Positions 19,445 through 27,963 of a stretch of 42,985 bases of DNA are shown here, one piece after another (positions within the stretch are counted from its first letter, which is position 1; every line of letters starts with the position of its first letter). The notes under the pieces are model-generated. The model was not told the DNA's origin and ran no database searches. It saw only the letters and a program-made list of their open reading frames with translations. The position numbers and the translations under genes are program-made. The DNA comes from an uncultured Psychroserpens sp. (lineage in GTDB: Bacteria > Bacteroidota > Bacteroidia > Flavobacteriales > Flavobacteriaceae), in contig CAJQOA010000116.1 of assembly GCA_905479815.1 (NCBI GenBank), positions 1-42,985 on the forward strand, in the 5' to 3' direction.

Positions 19445-20392
19445 TTAACTATCTGTTTGATTAGATTCTGTAGAATCTTCATCTAAATAATTAGGTATTC
19501 CGTCTCCATCAGAATCGTCATTTGTTGGGTCTCCATCTCCATCTAAATCTTCGAATAATGTAAATACACCATCTCCATCATCATCAGCATCTAGAAAATC
19601 AGGTATTTCATCACCATCTGTATCATCATCAGTTATGTTTTCATTTCCGTTAGTATCTTCTAAGTGCGTAAAAACTCCGTCATTATCATGATCATTAGCT
19701 TCTGAAGCATATAATTCAAACTTAAATATCAAGTTTGAGTATACAGGAATTCCAAATGGAGGTGAATTAAAATAGGCTAAACCTGATGGCAAAAACATCA
19801 CACCAAGTCCATAATTATTATAGCTTATTGTTCCATCTTCATTTATAATTGGCCCATTTTCAGCAGTTTTAAAATCTTGCAAAACATCTCTCCAACCAGG
19901 AATCACATTAATTAAGTCTAATGTTGTTGGGTTTACATTACTATCAAAAATATCACCATCTTCTAAAAAGCCAGTGTAAGCGATACTTACATCATCTGTG
20001 AAGTTTGGTGTAGGTCCACCTATACCTGGATTTAAATCTAAAACATAATATTCGTAATCTTGACTTAAAAATGAGGCTTCATGAACAACAACATCAGTAA
20101 TCAATAGCTCATTATCATCTGGATCTGGAAGCGGTAGATAATTACCAGCATCGTCTTGTGGCAACTCCAAAATTATAATATCATCTTTAGAATAATCAGC
20201 ACTTGAATCACTAAAAAACGATTTGTTATAATAGTGAGTTTGCAAGTACTCTATAAGAGTATCACTGTCTTCCAACTGTTGTTCTGCTCTATCTCGTGCA
20301 GGTATTACTGTTATTTCTGTTTCATCTGGAGTACAAGCTCCAAATGTTGCAACCAAAATAACAATTAAGATTGTTATGTATTTAGTATTCAT
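19445..20392 (-). CDS. FKBP-type peptidyl-prolyl isomerase lipoprotein with C-terminal thrombospondin type-3-like Ca-binding repeats
   Basis: Lipobox [23 protein letters not shown]-terminal [13 protein letters not shown]...[37 protein letters not shown]. Confidence 0.82.
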   Translation of the reverse strand: MNTKYITILIVILVATFGACTPDETEITVIPARDRAEQQLEDSDTLIEYLQTHYYNKSFFSDSSADYSKDDIIILELPQDDAGNYLPLPDPDDNELLITDVVVHEASFLSQDYEYYVLDLNPGIGGPTPNFTDDVSIAYTGFLEDGDIFDSNVNPTTLDLINVIPGWRDVLQDFKTAENGPIINEDGTISYNNYGLGVMFLPSGLAYFNSPPFGIPVYSNLIFKFELYASEANDHDNDGVFTHLEDTNGNENITDDDTDGDEIPDFLDADDDGDGVFTLFEDLDGDGDPTNDDSDGDGIPNYLDEDSTESNQTDS

Positions 20393-20519
20393 AGTGAATA
20401 AATTTTTCTTTAATTCAAATAAAATTTGAATTGTTCAATATTGCTTATTTTTAACGCGCAAGATACAATAATATAATATTTTTGCACAATACAATTAACG
20501 TCAATTTCACAGTTTTAAT

Positions 20520-20900
20520 ATGCGAATAGATAAATATCTCTGGTGCACTAGATATTGTAAAACAAGAAGTATTGCAACAAATGCTTGTAAAAAAGGTCAT
20601 GTAAAGGTCAATGGTCAAGTTGTTAAACCTAGTAGAGATGTTTATGCAACTGATAAAATCGAATTTAGAAAAGACCAAATAAAGTATCAATTAGTAGTTA
20701 ATGACCTGCCTGAAAGCCGTGTTGGTGCTAAAATTGTTAATTTATACGTGACAGATGTGACTCCAAAAGAAGCTTTTGAAGCTAAAGATTTGCTTAAATA
20801 CTCTAAAGACTATTATAGAAAAAAAGGTATTGGTAGACCTACAAAAAAGGATAGAAGAGATATTGATGATTTTTATGAAACTCCTGAGGAAGAGTTATAA
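20520..20900 (+). CDS. S4-domain RNA-binding protein (Hsp15-like)
   Basis: MRIDKYLWCTRYCKTRSIATNACKKGHVKVNGQVVKPSRDV. Confidence 0.9.
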   Translation: MRIDKYLWCTRYCKTRSIATNACKKGHVKVNGQVVKPSRDVYATDKIEFRKDQIKYQLVVNDLPESRVGAKIVNLYVTDVTPKEAFEAKDLLKYSKDYYRKKGIGRPTKKDRRDIDDFYETPEEEL

Positions 20901-20942
20901 TTTAAACAAAACGCTTTATTATCTTTGAATAAATCAAAAAGC

Positions 20943-21446
20943 ATGAGCATTACTAAAGATATAATACTTAATCACCAAGAGATACAGCATAAAATAAAGC
21001 GCATTGCTTATCAAATTTATGAATGTAATGTCTATGAAGATGAAATTATTCTAGCAGGAATTGAGCACAATGGTTTCATACTAGCAAAAAAACTAAAACA
21101 AAGTCTTGAAAAAATCTCCAGTATTAAGCCAATTCTTTGTAAAGTGACTATTGATAAAAAGAATCCTCTATCTGAAGTAAAAACATCTTTAACAGAAAAA
21201 GAATACTCTAATAAATCAATTGTCTTAATTGATGATGTTCTTAACTCTGGTAGTACTTTGATATATGGTGTTAAACATTTTCTAGATGTTCCTTTAAAAC
21301 AGTTTAAAACAGCTGTATTAGTCAATAGAAATCATAAGAAATACCCAGTAAAAGCAGATTTCAAGGGGATTTCTCTATCAACTTCTCTTCATGAACATAT
21401 AGAAATTGATTTAACGGGAAAGTCACATCAAGCCTATTTAAAATAA
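20943..21446 (+). CDS. Phosphoribosyltransferase-domain protein (PyrR-like)
   Basis: SIVLIDDVLNSGSTLIYGV PRPP-binding motif; ATG at 20943 preferred over TTG 20925, which lies inside a -7 element. Confidence 0.85.
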   Translation: MSITKDIILNHQEIQHKIKRIAYQIYECNVYEDEIILAGIEHNGFILAKKLKQSLEKISSIKPILCKVTIDKKNPLSEVKTSLTEKEYSNKSIVLIDDVLNSGSTLIYGVKHFLDVPLKQFKTAVLVNRNHKKYPVKADFKGISLSTSLHEHIEIDLTGKSHQAYLK

Positions 21447-21956
21447 TTTTAAAATGAGTTTATCTACAATCTCGTTTACAGTTAAGCCATCAGTTTTGAT
21501 CGTAATTAAGGATTGCTCATAAAATGATGCTCTTTCAAATATGTGTTTTCCAATAAATTCATTAAGCTCATTTTTTGTTTTTAAATGAGCAATCAATGGT
21601 CTTTTAGATTTTTCTTCAAATAATCTATCTGATAACGTAGGAATCGTAGCTTTCAAATAAATACTTAATGAGTTTTCAGATTCTAACATTAAATTGATGT
21701 TATTACCATAACATGGTGTGCCTCCTCCTAAGGAAACTACAGTGTTTTTTATTTTAGTTAGCTCTTTAAGGTAGCGATTTTCAATTTTTCTAAAATATAT
21801 TTCTCCTTTTGTCTCAAATATATTTTTAATGGATGTGCCTTCTTTTAACTCTATATAATCATCTAAATCAATATAATTATACATCAAAATCTTAGCTAAT
21901 TTCTTGCCAATTACTGATTTACCAGATCCCATATACCCAACAAAAAAAAGCGTCAT
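21438..21956 (-). CDS. aroK: Shikimate kinase
   Basis: GYMGSGKSVIGKKLA P-loop; YIDLDDYIE; SLGGGTPCY. Confidence 0.93.
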   Translation of the reverse strand: MTLFFVGYMGSGKSVIGKKLAKILMYNYIDLDDYIELKEGTSIKNIFETKGEIYFRKIENRYLKELTKIKNTVVSLGGGTPCYGNNINLMLESENSLSIYLKATIPTLSDRLFEEKSKRPLIAHLKTKNELNEFIGKHIFERASFYEQSLITIKTDGLTVNEIVDKLILKLF

Positions 21957-22031
21957 ATTATTCTTATAAATTGATTATTAAAAACATAATCATAGTTTAA
22001 ACAAAAAAACAAAAAAATATCTAAAAATAGG

Positions 22032-22062
22032 TTTGGATTATTAATTAATCGTTTTATATTTG
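22032..22062 (+). promoter_or_regulatory. Bacteroidota housekeeping promoter for tRNA-Lys (TTTG-N19-TATATTTG)
   Basis: Matches TTTG-N19-TAnnTTTG 24 nt upstream of the tRNA. Confidence 0.85.
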
Positions 22063-22085
22063 CACCCTCGTTAGAGAAACTTATT

Positions 22086-22158
22086 GACCAGTTAGCTCAG
22101 TTGGCAGAGCATCTCCCTTTTAAGGAGAGGGTCCTGGGTTCGAGCCCCAGACTGGTCA
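22086..22158 (+). tRNA. tRNA-Lys (anticodon TTT)
   Basis: Acceptor GACCAGT/ACTGGTC, D-arm AGCTCAGTTGGCAGAGC, anticodon loop CTTTTAA, T-arm GGTTCGAGCC. Confidence 0.97.
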
Positions 22159-22162
22159 CAAC

Positions 22163-22196
22163 AAAAAAAGTTAAGCATTTGCTTAACTTTTTTTTT
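22163..22196 (+). terminator. Terminator between tRNA-Lys and tRNA-Leu
   Basis: AAAAAAAGTTAAGC-ATTT-GCTTAACTTTTTTT. Confidence 0.85.
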
Positions 22197-22213
22197 ACCT
22201 TTATTTAAATAAT

Positions 22214-22297
22214 GCGCACGTGGCGGAATTGGTAGACGCGCCAGCTTGAGGGGTTGGTGGACATTAGTCCGTGGAAGTTCGAGTCTTCTCGTGCGCA
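22214..22297 (+). tRNA. tRNA-Leu (anticodon GAG)
   Basis: Acceptor GCGCACG/CGTGCGC, anticodon stem-loop CCAGC-TTGAGGG-GTTGG, long variable arm, T-loop GTTCGAGTC. Confidence 0.96.
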
Positions 22298-22395
22298 CTT
22301 TTAATTTTTATTTCTTCATTTTTTTTAATACAATTGTCCTTTTTCGATAGTTATACTATTAAAATATTCTTAAAACGTCTTTCTATTCCAAAAAA

Positions 22396-22424
22396 AAGTT
22401 ACTTTTGTTTAACTTTTTTCAACT
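22396..22424 (+). promoter_or_regulatory. Promoter/operator-like block upstream of carH-like gene
   Basis: AAAGTTACTTTTGTTTAACTTTTTTCAACT closely matches the block upstream of crtI; contains TACTTTTG (TAnnTTTG). Confidence 0.5.
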
Positions 22425-22428
22425 AAAA

Positions 22429-23328
22429 ATGAACAACATAAAGAGTACCTTTAGCATCAAAGACCTAGAAAATCTAACTGGCATAAAAGCACATACCATT
22501 AGAATTTGGGAAAAGCGCTATAATCTTCTCCAGCCAGAACGTACAGATACTAATATTAGATATTACAGCTTAGTTAACCTTCAAAAGCTTTTAAACATTA
22601 GTTATTTAAATAATAATGGTTACAAAATATCAAAAATCGCCTCGCTTAATGTTAGGGAAATCCCTGAATTAGTTAAAGAAGTTGCTCAAAATGATCTTAC
22701 AAATAGTTACTCCATTGACACATTTAAGCTATCAATGTTAAATTTTGATCAAAAGCTCTTTTATGATACTTACGAGAGTTTAATTGAAGAGAAATCATTT
22801 ATTGAGATATTTTATCAAGATTTTATTCCTTTACTTTCTGAAATTGGCATGCTGTGGCAAACAGATACTATTACACCAGCACATGAACATTTTTTAACCT
22901 CTTTAATTAGGCAGAAAATTTTAGTGAATACTGAGAAAATTCAATCTCAAAATCAAGAGAAGACAGATAAAGTTTTTGTTTTATACCTCCCTGATAACGA
23001 AGTGCATGAATTAGGACTTATGATCATAAATTATCAAATAGTTGCAAGTGGCCATAAGTCTATTTTCTTAGGTCAAAGCGTACCTATTGAAGGCCTAAAA
23101 GATCTTCTCAATTATTATGATGACATCACATTTTTATCCTATTTCACTGTCAAACCAGAAAAAGAATATATCTCAGATTACCTTAAAGAATTTTCAGAGA
23201 AAATTCTAGTAAAAAAATCAATCAAATTCTGGGTTTTAGGAAGAATGCTAAATGAACTCGATTTAAATACACTCCCAAAACAAATTACACCTTTTGATTC
23301 TATTGAACATTTAGTTAAAAATTTGTAA
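22429..23328 (+). CDS. carH: MerR-family regulator with B12-binding domain (CarH/LitR-like)
   Basis: MerR HTH FSIKDLENLTGIKAHTIRIWEKRYNLLQPERTDTNIRYYS; W-x9-EH (WQTDTITPAHEH); ExHxxG-type motif NEVHELG; ATG at 22429 preferred over TTG 22405. Confidence 0.88.
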   Translation: MNNIKSTFSIKDLENLTGIKAHTIRIWEKRYNLLQPERTDTNIRYYSLVNLQKLLNISYLNNNGYKISKIASLNVREIPELVKEVAQNDLTNSYSIDTFKLSMLNFDQKLFYDTYESLIEEKSFIEIFYQDFIPLLSEIGMLWQTDTITPAHEHFLTSLIRQKILVNTEKIQSQNQEKTDKVFVLYLPDNEVHELGLMIINYQIVASGHKSIFLGQSVPIEGLKDLLNYYDDITFLSYFTVKPEKEYISDYLKEFSEKILVKKSIKFWVLGRMLNELDLNTLPKQITPFDSIEHLVKNL

Positions 23329-23351
23329 AAAAGCTTCAATAAAAGTTAATC

Positions 23352-23383
23352 TTGTTTAACTTTTATCTAACTTTGTTAAACAA
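23352..23383 (+). promoter_or_regulatory. Perfect 9-bp inverted repeat, candidate operator of crtI
   Basis: TTGTTTAAC-N14-GTTAAACAA, last base is the A of the crtI ATG; left arm also present upstream of carH. Confidence 0.55.
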
Positions 23384-24846
23384 TGACAAAACGCATCTCT
23401 ATTATTGGTTCTGGTTTTTCTGCTCTTTCGGCATCCTGTTATCTTGCTAAAGAAGGCTATGATGTGACCATTTTCGAAAAAAATAAAACTATTGGTGGAC
23501 GATGTCGTCAATTCAAAAAAAACGGCTTTACTTTTGATATTGGACCTAGTTGGTACTGGATGCCAGATATATTTGATAAGTTCTTCGCCGATTTTGGTAA
23601 AAAAACATCAGATTTCTATCAGCTAGACAAATTAAGTCCTGCATATCAAATTTTATTTAAAGACGAAGTAATTACCATAGGAGACACCTTAGAAAAAATA
23701 TGTATTGAGTTTGATCGTATTGAGCCAGGAAGCTCTATATCTTTAAAAAAATTCATTGATAAAGCTGCTACAAACTATGATATTGCCATAAATAAAGTAG
23801 TACTAAAACCAGGTATCTCGCCTTTTGAGTTAGTAACACCTGAGACAGCTATGCGTGTTGATCAGTTTTTTAAGACTATAAGTGGAGATGTTAGAAAAAG
23901 CTTTAATAATACTAAACTGATTTCTACATTAGAATTTCCAGTATTATTCTTGGGAGCTAAACCAAGTAAAACACCTTCATTTTATAATTTCATGAACTAT
24001 GCCGACTTTGGCCTAGGCACTTGGCACCCAAAAGGTGGCATGTATGAGATTATTAAAGCAATGCAAGCAGTTGCAGAGAGTTTAGGTGTCAAAATACATA
24101 CAGAAAGCCCGATAGATAAGATAAATGTAGATAACAGTAGTGCAACGTCTATACTATCAAATGGCATAGAATATAAAAGTGATATTGTTTTGAGTGGAGC
24201 AGATTATCATCATTCAGAAACATTATTAGACCAGAAGTATCGTCAATATTCAGAAAAATACTGGAGTAAAAAAACATTTGCACCATCTTCTCTTCTATTC
24301 TATATTGGTTTTGATAAGAAATTGAAAAACATTCAACATCACAACTTATTCTTCGACACAAATTTTGAAACACATGCCGAAGAAATTTATGATAATCCAA
24401 AGTGGCCAAGTGATCCTTTGTTTTATGCAAATTTCCCATCTGTTACAGATCAATCTATGGCACCAGCTAATTGTGAAACAGGATTCTTTTTGATTCCTAT
24501 TGCACCAGGAATTGACGACACAGAAGAATTAAGGTCTCAATATTTTGACATTATCATGTCAAGATTTGAAAAATTAACGCAGCAATCCATTAAAAATAAT
24601 ATTATATTTAAAGAATCCTTTTGTGTAAAAGACTTTATAAAGGATTACAATTCTTATAAAGGTAATGCTTATGGTATGGCAAATACGCTATCTCAAACTG
24701 CATTTCTAAGGCCCAAATTGAAAAGCAAAAAGGTTAACAACCTCTATTTCACAGGACAATTAACGGTTCCAGGACCAGGAGTACCTCCTGCTCTAATTTC
24801 AGGAAAATTAGTAGCAGAGCTCATTAAAAAATATCACAGTAATTAA
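23383..24846 (+). CDS. crtI: Phytoene desaturase
   Basis: KRISIIGSGFSALSASCYLAKEGYDVTIFEKNKTIGGRCRQF; C-terminal TGQLTVPGPGVPPALISGKLVAELI. Confidence 0.95.
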   Translation: MTKRISIIGSGFSALSASCYLAKEGYDVTIFEKNKTIGGRCRQFKKNGFTFDIGPSWYWMPDIFDKFFADFGKKTSDFYQLDKLSPAYQILFKDEVITIGDTLEKICIEFDRIEPGSSISLKKFIDKAATNYDIAINKVVLKPGISPFELVTPETAMRVDQFFKTISGDVRKSFNNTKLISTLEFPVLFLGAKPSKTPSFYNFMNYADFGLGTWHPKGGMYEIIKAMQAVAESLGVKIHTESPIDKINVDNSSATSILSNGIEYKSDIVLSGADYHHSETLLDQKYRQYSEKYWSKKTFAPSSLLFYIGFDKKLKNIQHHNLFFDTNFETHAEEIYDNPKWPSDPLFYANFPSVTDQSMAPANCETGFFLIPIAPGIDDTEELRSQYFDIIMSRFEKLTQQSIKNNIIFKESFCVKDFIKDYNSYKGNAYGMANTLSQTAFLRPKLKSKKVNNLYFTGQLTVPGPGVPPALISGKLVAELIKKYHSN

Positions 24847-24847
24847 T

Positions 24848-25687
24848 ATGAAGTCAATTTTTGATACTGTTTCCCACGAGTGTAGTAAGGTTGTTACAAA
24901 ATCTTACAGTACTTCCTTTTCATTAGCAACAAAAATGTTGTCTGACTCAATACGTCAAGATATTTATAACATCTATGGATTTGTAAGATTCGCAGACGAA
25001 ATAGTAGATACTTTTCATGATTATGATAAGCAGGTATTGTTTGATAATTTCACAAAAGACTTAGAACTCGCATTAGAACAAAAGATTAGTTTAAACCCTA
25101 TTTTGAATTCATTTCAAGAAACCTATCATAGATACAATATTGATAAACATCTCGTTGATGCATTTATGAAAAGTATGCGTACAGATTTACACAAAAGCAC
25201 ATATTTAACAGATGAAGAATACAAACAGTACATCTATGGATCTGCTGATGTTGTAGGATTAATGTGTTTAAAAGTTTTTGTGAAGGGTGATAACGAAAAA
25301 TATGAGTCACTAAAAGACTCTGCTATGAGTTTAGGGTCTGCATTTCAAAAAGTAAATTTCTTAAGAGATTTAAAAGCAGATTTTGAAGATTTAAGCCGAA
25401 CTTATTTTCCAAATACAGATTTAAATCATCTAGATGAAGTCTCTAAACAAGCTATCATAAGTGATATAGAAAATGATTTCGCACTAGGTCTACAAGGTAT
25501 CAAGCGTTTACCTATAGAAGCAAAATTTGGTGTTTTTATGGCGTATAGGTATTACAGCCAGTTACTCAAAAAGCTAAAGAAGACACCAGCATTAGAGATA
25601 AAATCGACCAGAATTAGAGTACCCAACTACAAAAAGTTTGAGCTACTCACAAGAAGCTATGTTAAATATCAATTAAACTTAATGTAA
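24848..25687 (+). CDS. crtB: Phytoene synthase
   Basis: YGFVRFADEIVDTFHDYD; YIYGSADVVGLMCL; AFQKVNFLRDLKADFEDLSRTYFP. Confidence 0.95.
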   Translation: MKSIFDTVSHECSKVVTKSYSTSFSLATKMLSDSIRQDIYNIYGFVRFADEIVDTFHDYDKQVLFDNFTKDLELALEQKISLNPILNSFQETYHRYNIDKHLVDAFMKSMRTDLHKSTYLTDEEYKQYIYGSADVVGLMCLKVFVKGDNEKYESLKDSAMSLGSAFQKVNFLRDLKADFEDLSRTYFPNTDLNHLDEVSKQAIISDIENDFALGLQGIKRLPIEAKFGVFMAYRYYSQLLKKLKKTPALEIKSTRIRVPNYKKFELLTRSYVKYQLNLM

Positions 25688-25691
25688 TCGC

Positions 25692-26141
25692 ATGCAAACT
25701 ATATACTGGATATTAATTTTTTTAGGTGTTTTTAGCACCATGGAATTTATGGCTTGGTTTACTCACAAATATGTTATGCATGGTTTTTTATGGAGTTTAC
25801 ATAAAGACCATCATCACAAAGATCATGATAGCTGGTTTGAGCGCAACGATGCCTTTTTTATATTTTATGCCATCGTGAGCATGACCTGTTTTTACTTATG
25901 GAGTTATGAAGGCGTATGGTATTGTTTACCAATAGGCCTAGGAATAATGGCATATGGAGCTGCATATTTTTTAGTTCATGATATTTTCATTCACCAACGT
26001 TTTAAGATGTTTAGAAAAGCTAATAACTGGTATGCTAAAGGCGTAAGACGTGCTCATAAAATTCATCACAAACATTTAGGAAAAGGAGATGGTGAGTGTT
26101 TTGGGATGTTATTTGTACCTTTCAAATATTTCAAAAAATAG
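25692..26141 (+). CDS. crtZ: Beta-carotene hydroxylase
   Basis: His-box motifs HKYVMHG, HKDHHHKDH, HDIFIHQR, RAHKIHHKH. Confidence 0.94.
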   Translation: MQTIYWILIFLGVFSTMEFMAWFTHKYVMHGFLWSLHKDHHHKDHDSWFERNDAFFIFYAIVSMTCFYLWSYEGVWYCLPIGLGIMAYGAAYFLVHDIFIHQRFKMFRKANNWYAKGVRRAHKIHHKHLGKGDGECFGMLFVPFKYFKK

Positions 26142-26156
26142 CAGATTACCTCACCT

Positions 26157-27302
26157 ATGACAACGCCTTCCCATTTCGATTTTATTATTATAGGGAGTGG
26201 ACTAGCAGGACTTCAATTAGCGCTTAAGTTAGCTTCGGAAACGTGCTTTGAATATAAAACAATAGCATTGATAGACCCTTCAGATAAGTCTACAAATGAT
26301 AAAACGTGGAGCTTTTGGGAAACTGAACCATCACAATGGAATGCAATTACTCACAAATCCTGGAACAAAGCATCTGTAATTACCTCAAACAAAATAACCC
26401 ATTTAAACCTCTCTCCATATTCATACAAAACCATACGTGCTATTGATTTTTACACAGAAGCTAAAACGCAACTCAACCACAGGGACAATATTTATTTTAT
26501 TAAAGAACAGGTGACCTCTGTTTTAGAAGACGAACATGTTACAGTAGCAACAAACAAGGACTCATATACAGCAACTCACGTTTTTGATAGTAGAGTGCCA
26601 AAGGCGTTTTCTACTGAAGAAAAAAACAGCATTTCTATTATTCAACATTTTAAAGGCTGGATAATAAAAACTGAGAATGACGTTTTTGATAAAAATAAAG
26701 TCATCATGATGGATTATCGTCTTAAAGACGGAAATCAAACCACATTCACCTATGTCTTACCATTTTCAAAAACCGAAGCCTTAGTAGAATTCACTTATTT
26801 TACTGAGCATACAGTAGAAGAAAGCGTTTATGACAATTACATTAAAACCTACATCAAAGACTATTTAAAAATAGACACCTACTCTATTCTAGAAACCGAA
26901 GCTGGTCAAATCCCAATGACTAATTATAATTTTGAACGTTTCAATACAGAGAAGATTACTAAAATAGGCACAGGAGGTGGATGGGTAAAAGGCTCTACAG
27001 GCTATTCCTTTAAACATACCGAAAAGAAAGTTGCTAAAATCATTGACAACTTAAAGGCCAATAGCTTGCCTTCCGAAGGGCTATTTCAAAGAAAATATAA
27101 GTTTTATGATAAGGTGTTTTTAAAAGTCCTCAAAGATGAAAACCATAAAGGCGAATGGATTTTTGAAAATTTTTATGCAAAAAACGCTCCTCAAACCATG
27201 TTCAGGTTTTTAGATGAAGAATCATCGTTTAAAGAAGAGTTTAAGATTATGATGTCTTTATTCTCTTGGAGTTTTATAAAGGCTTTTTTTAAAACGCTTT
27301 AA
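26157..27302 (+). CDS. crtY: Lycopene cyclase
   Basis: FDFIIIGSGLAGLQLALKLA; DKTWSFWE; FTYVLPFSKTEALVEFTYF; GTGGGWVKGSTGYSF. Confidence 0.94.
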   Translation: MTTPSHFDFIIIGSGLAGLQLALKLASETCFEYKTIALIDPSDKSTNDKTWSFWETEPSQWNAITHKSWNKASVITSNKITHLNLSPYSYKTIRAIDFYTEAKTQLNHRDNIYFIKEQVTSVLEDEHVTVATNKDSYTATHVFDSRVPKAFSTEEKNSISIIQHFKGWIIKTENDVFDKNKVIMMDYRLKDGNQTTFTYVLPFSKTEALVEFTYFTEHTVEESVYDNYIKTYIKDYLKIDTYSILETEAGQIPMTNYNFERFNTEKITKIGTGGGWVKGSTGYSFKHTEKKVAKIIDNLKANSLPSEGLFQRKYKFYDKVFLKVLKDENHKGEWIFENFYAKNAPQTMFRFLDEESSFKEEFKIMMSLFSWSFIKAFFKTL

Positions 27303-27867
27303 GTAACTCATCAATAGTAGAAATCACTTTATCACTATTCCAATCTGCAGCACCAGATTTATCAATAACAATCTCACTTTGCTTACTTATAATAAATGTT
27401 CTTGGTATTGAAGACACATTAAACTCTTGAGGATAATCACTTATTGGCTGGTAAGCATTGAAACTATATCCTTTCTTTTTAATAAAATTTCCAATGACTT
27501 CAGTTTCTTCATTTGACACAAATAGAACAACAACATCATCATTAGATTTATAATGTTGATACAGCTTATCTAGGCTAGGCATTTCGGCAATGCAAGGTGG
27601 ACACCAAGTTGCCCAAAAATTAATCACAATTACTTTTCCTTCAGCAGAAGAGAAATCAAAATTATTACCTTCAATATCTTTCAATCTCCAGTCATAGCTT
27701 GATAGTTTTAATCTTTCCGAAGCATCAATAACACTTGGCTTTACAACCATTGTAATTCCCTTTTGTAAAAACACTTGAATTGGTTGTCTTGTTTGTGGTA
27801 TAATCATCAACGCAATAACAATGAGAAGAACAAGATTAAATATTTTTGATTTTTTGGATTTTGCCAT
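27289..27867 (-). CDS. TlpA-like thioredoxin-family protein
   Basis: VIVINFWATWCPPCIAEMPSLDKLYQHY with WCPPC active site. Confidence 0.92.
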   Translation of the reverse strand: MAKSKKSKIFNLVLLIVIALMIIPQTRQPIQVFLQKGITMVVKPSVIDASERLKLSSYDWRLKDIEGNNFDFSSAEGKVIVINFWATWCPPCIAEMPSLDKLYQHYKSNDDVVVLFVSNEETEVIGNFIKKKGYSFNAYQPISDYPQEFNVSSIPRTFIISKQSEIVIDKSGAADWNSDKVISTIDELLKAF

Positions 27868-27883
27868 AACATATTATAATTAA

Positions 27884-27915
27884 GAAACGCATTACCATAG
27901 TCGGTAATGCGTTTC
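27884..27915. terminator. 13-bp perfect-stem hairpin between repeat lipoprotein and TlpA-like gene
   Basis: GAAACGCATTACC-ATAGTC-GGTAATGCGTTTC; lacks a clean T-tract, so terminator function is tentative. Confidence 0.55.
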
Positions 27916-27963
27916 AAATCTAACAACAAAAACTCTAAATGTTGTGTCTTACTAATCCCTAAA

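Noticed and set aside
20925-20943. TTG start of the PRTase ORF
   Set aside because: TTG is inside TATCTTTG (20920-20927), a probable -7 promoter element; ATG at 20943 is more likely
22086-22297. tRNA pair as an integration site for a mobile element
   Set aside because: No integrase, att-like direct repeat or foreign gene content nearby
22092-22298. Minus-strand 68-aa ORF MRTRRLELPRTNVHQ...
   Set aside because: Lies antisense across tRNA-Lys and tRNA-Leu; the translation is a classic spurious tRNA-antisense ORF
23383-27302. Complete carotenoid pathway in cluster
   Set aside because: No crtE/GGPP synthase is in the window, so only phytoene to zeaxanthin-type steps can be claimed
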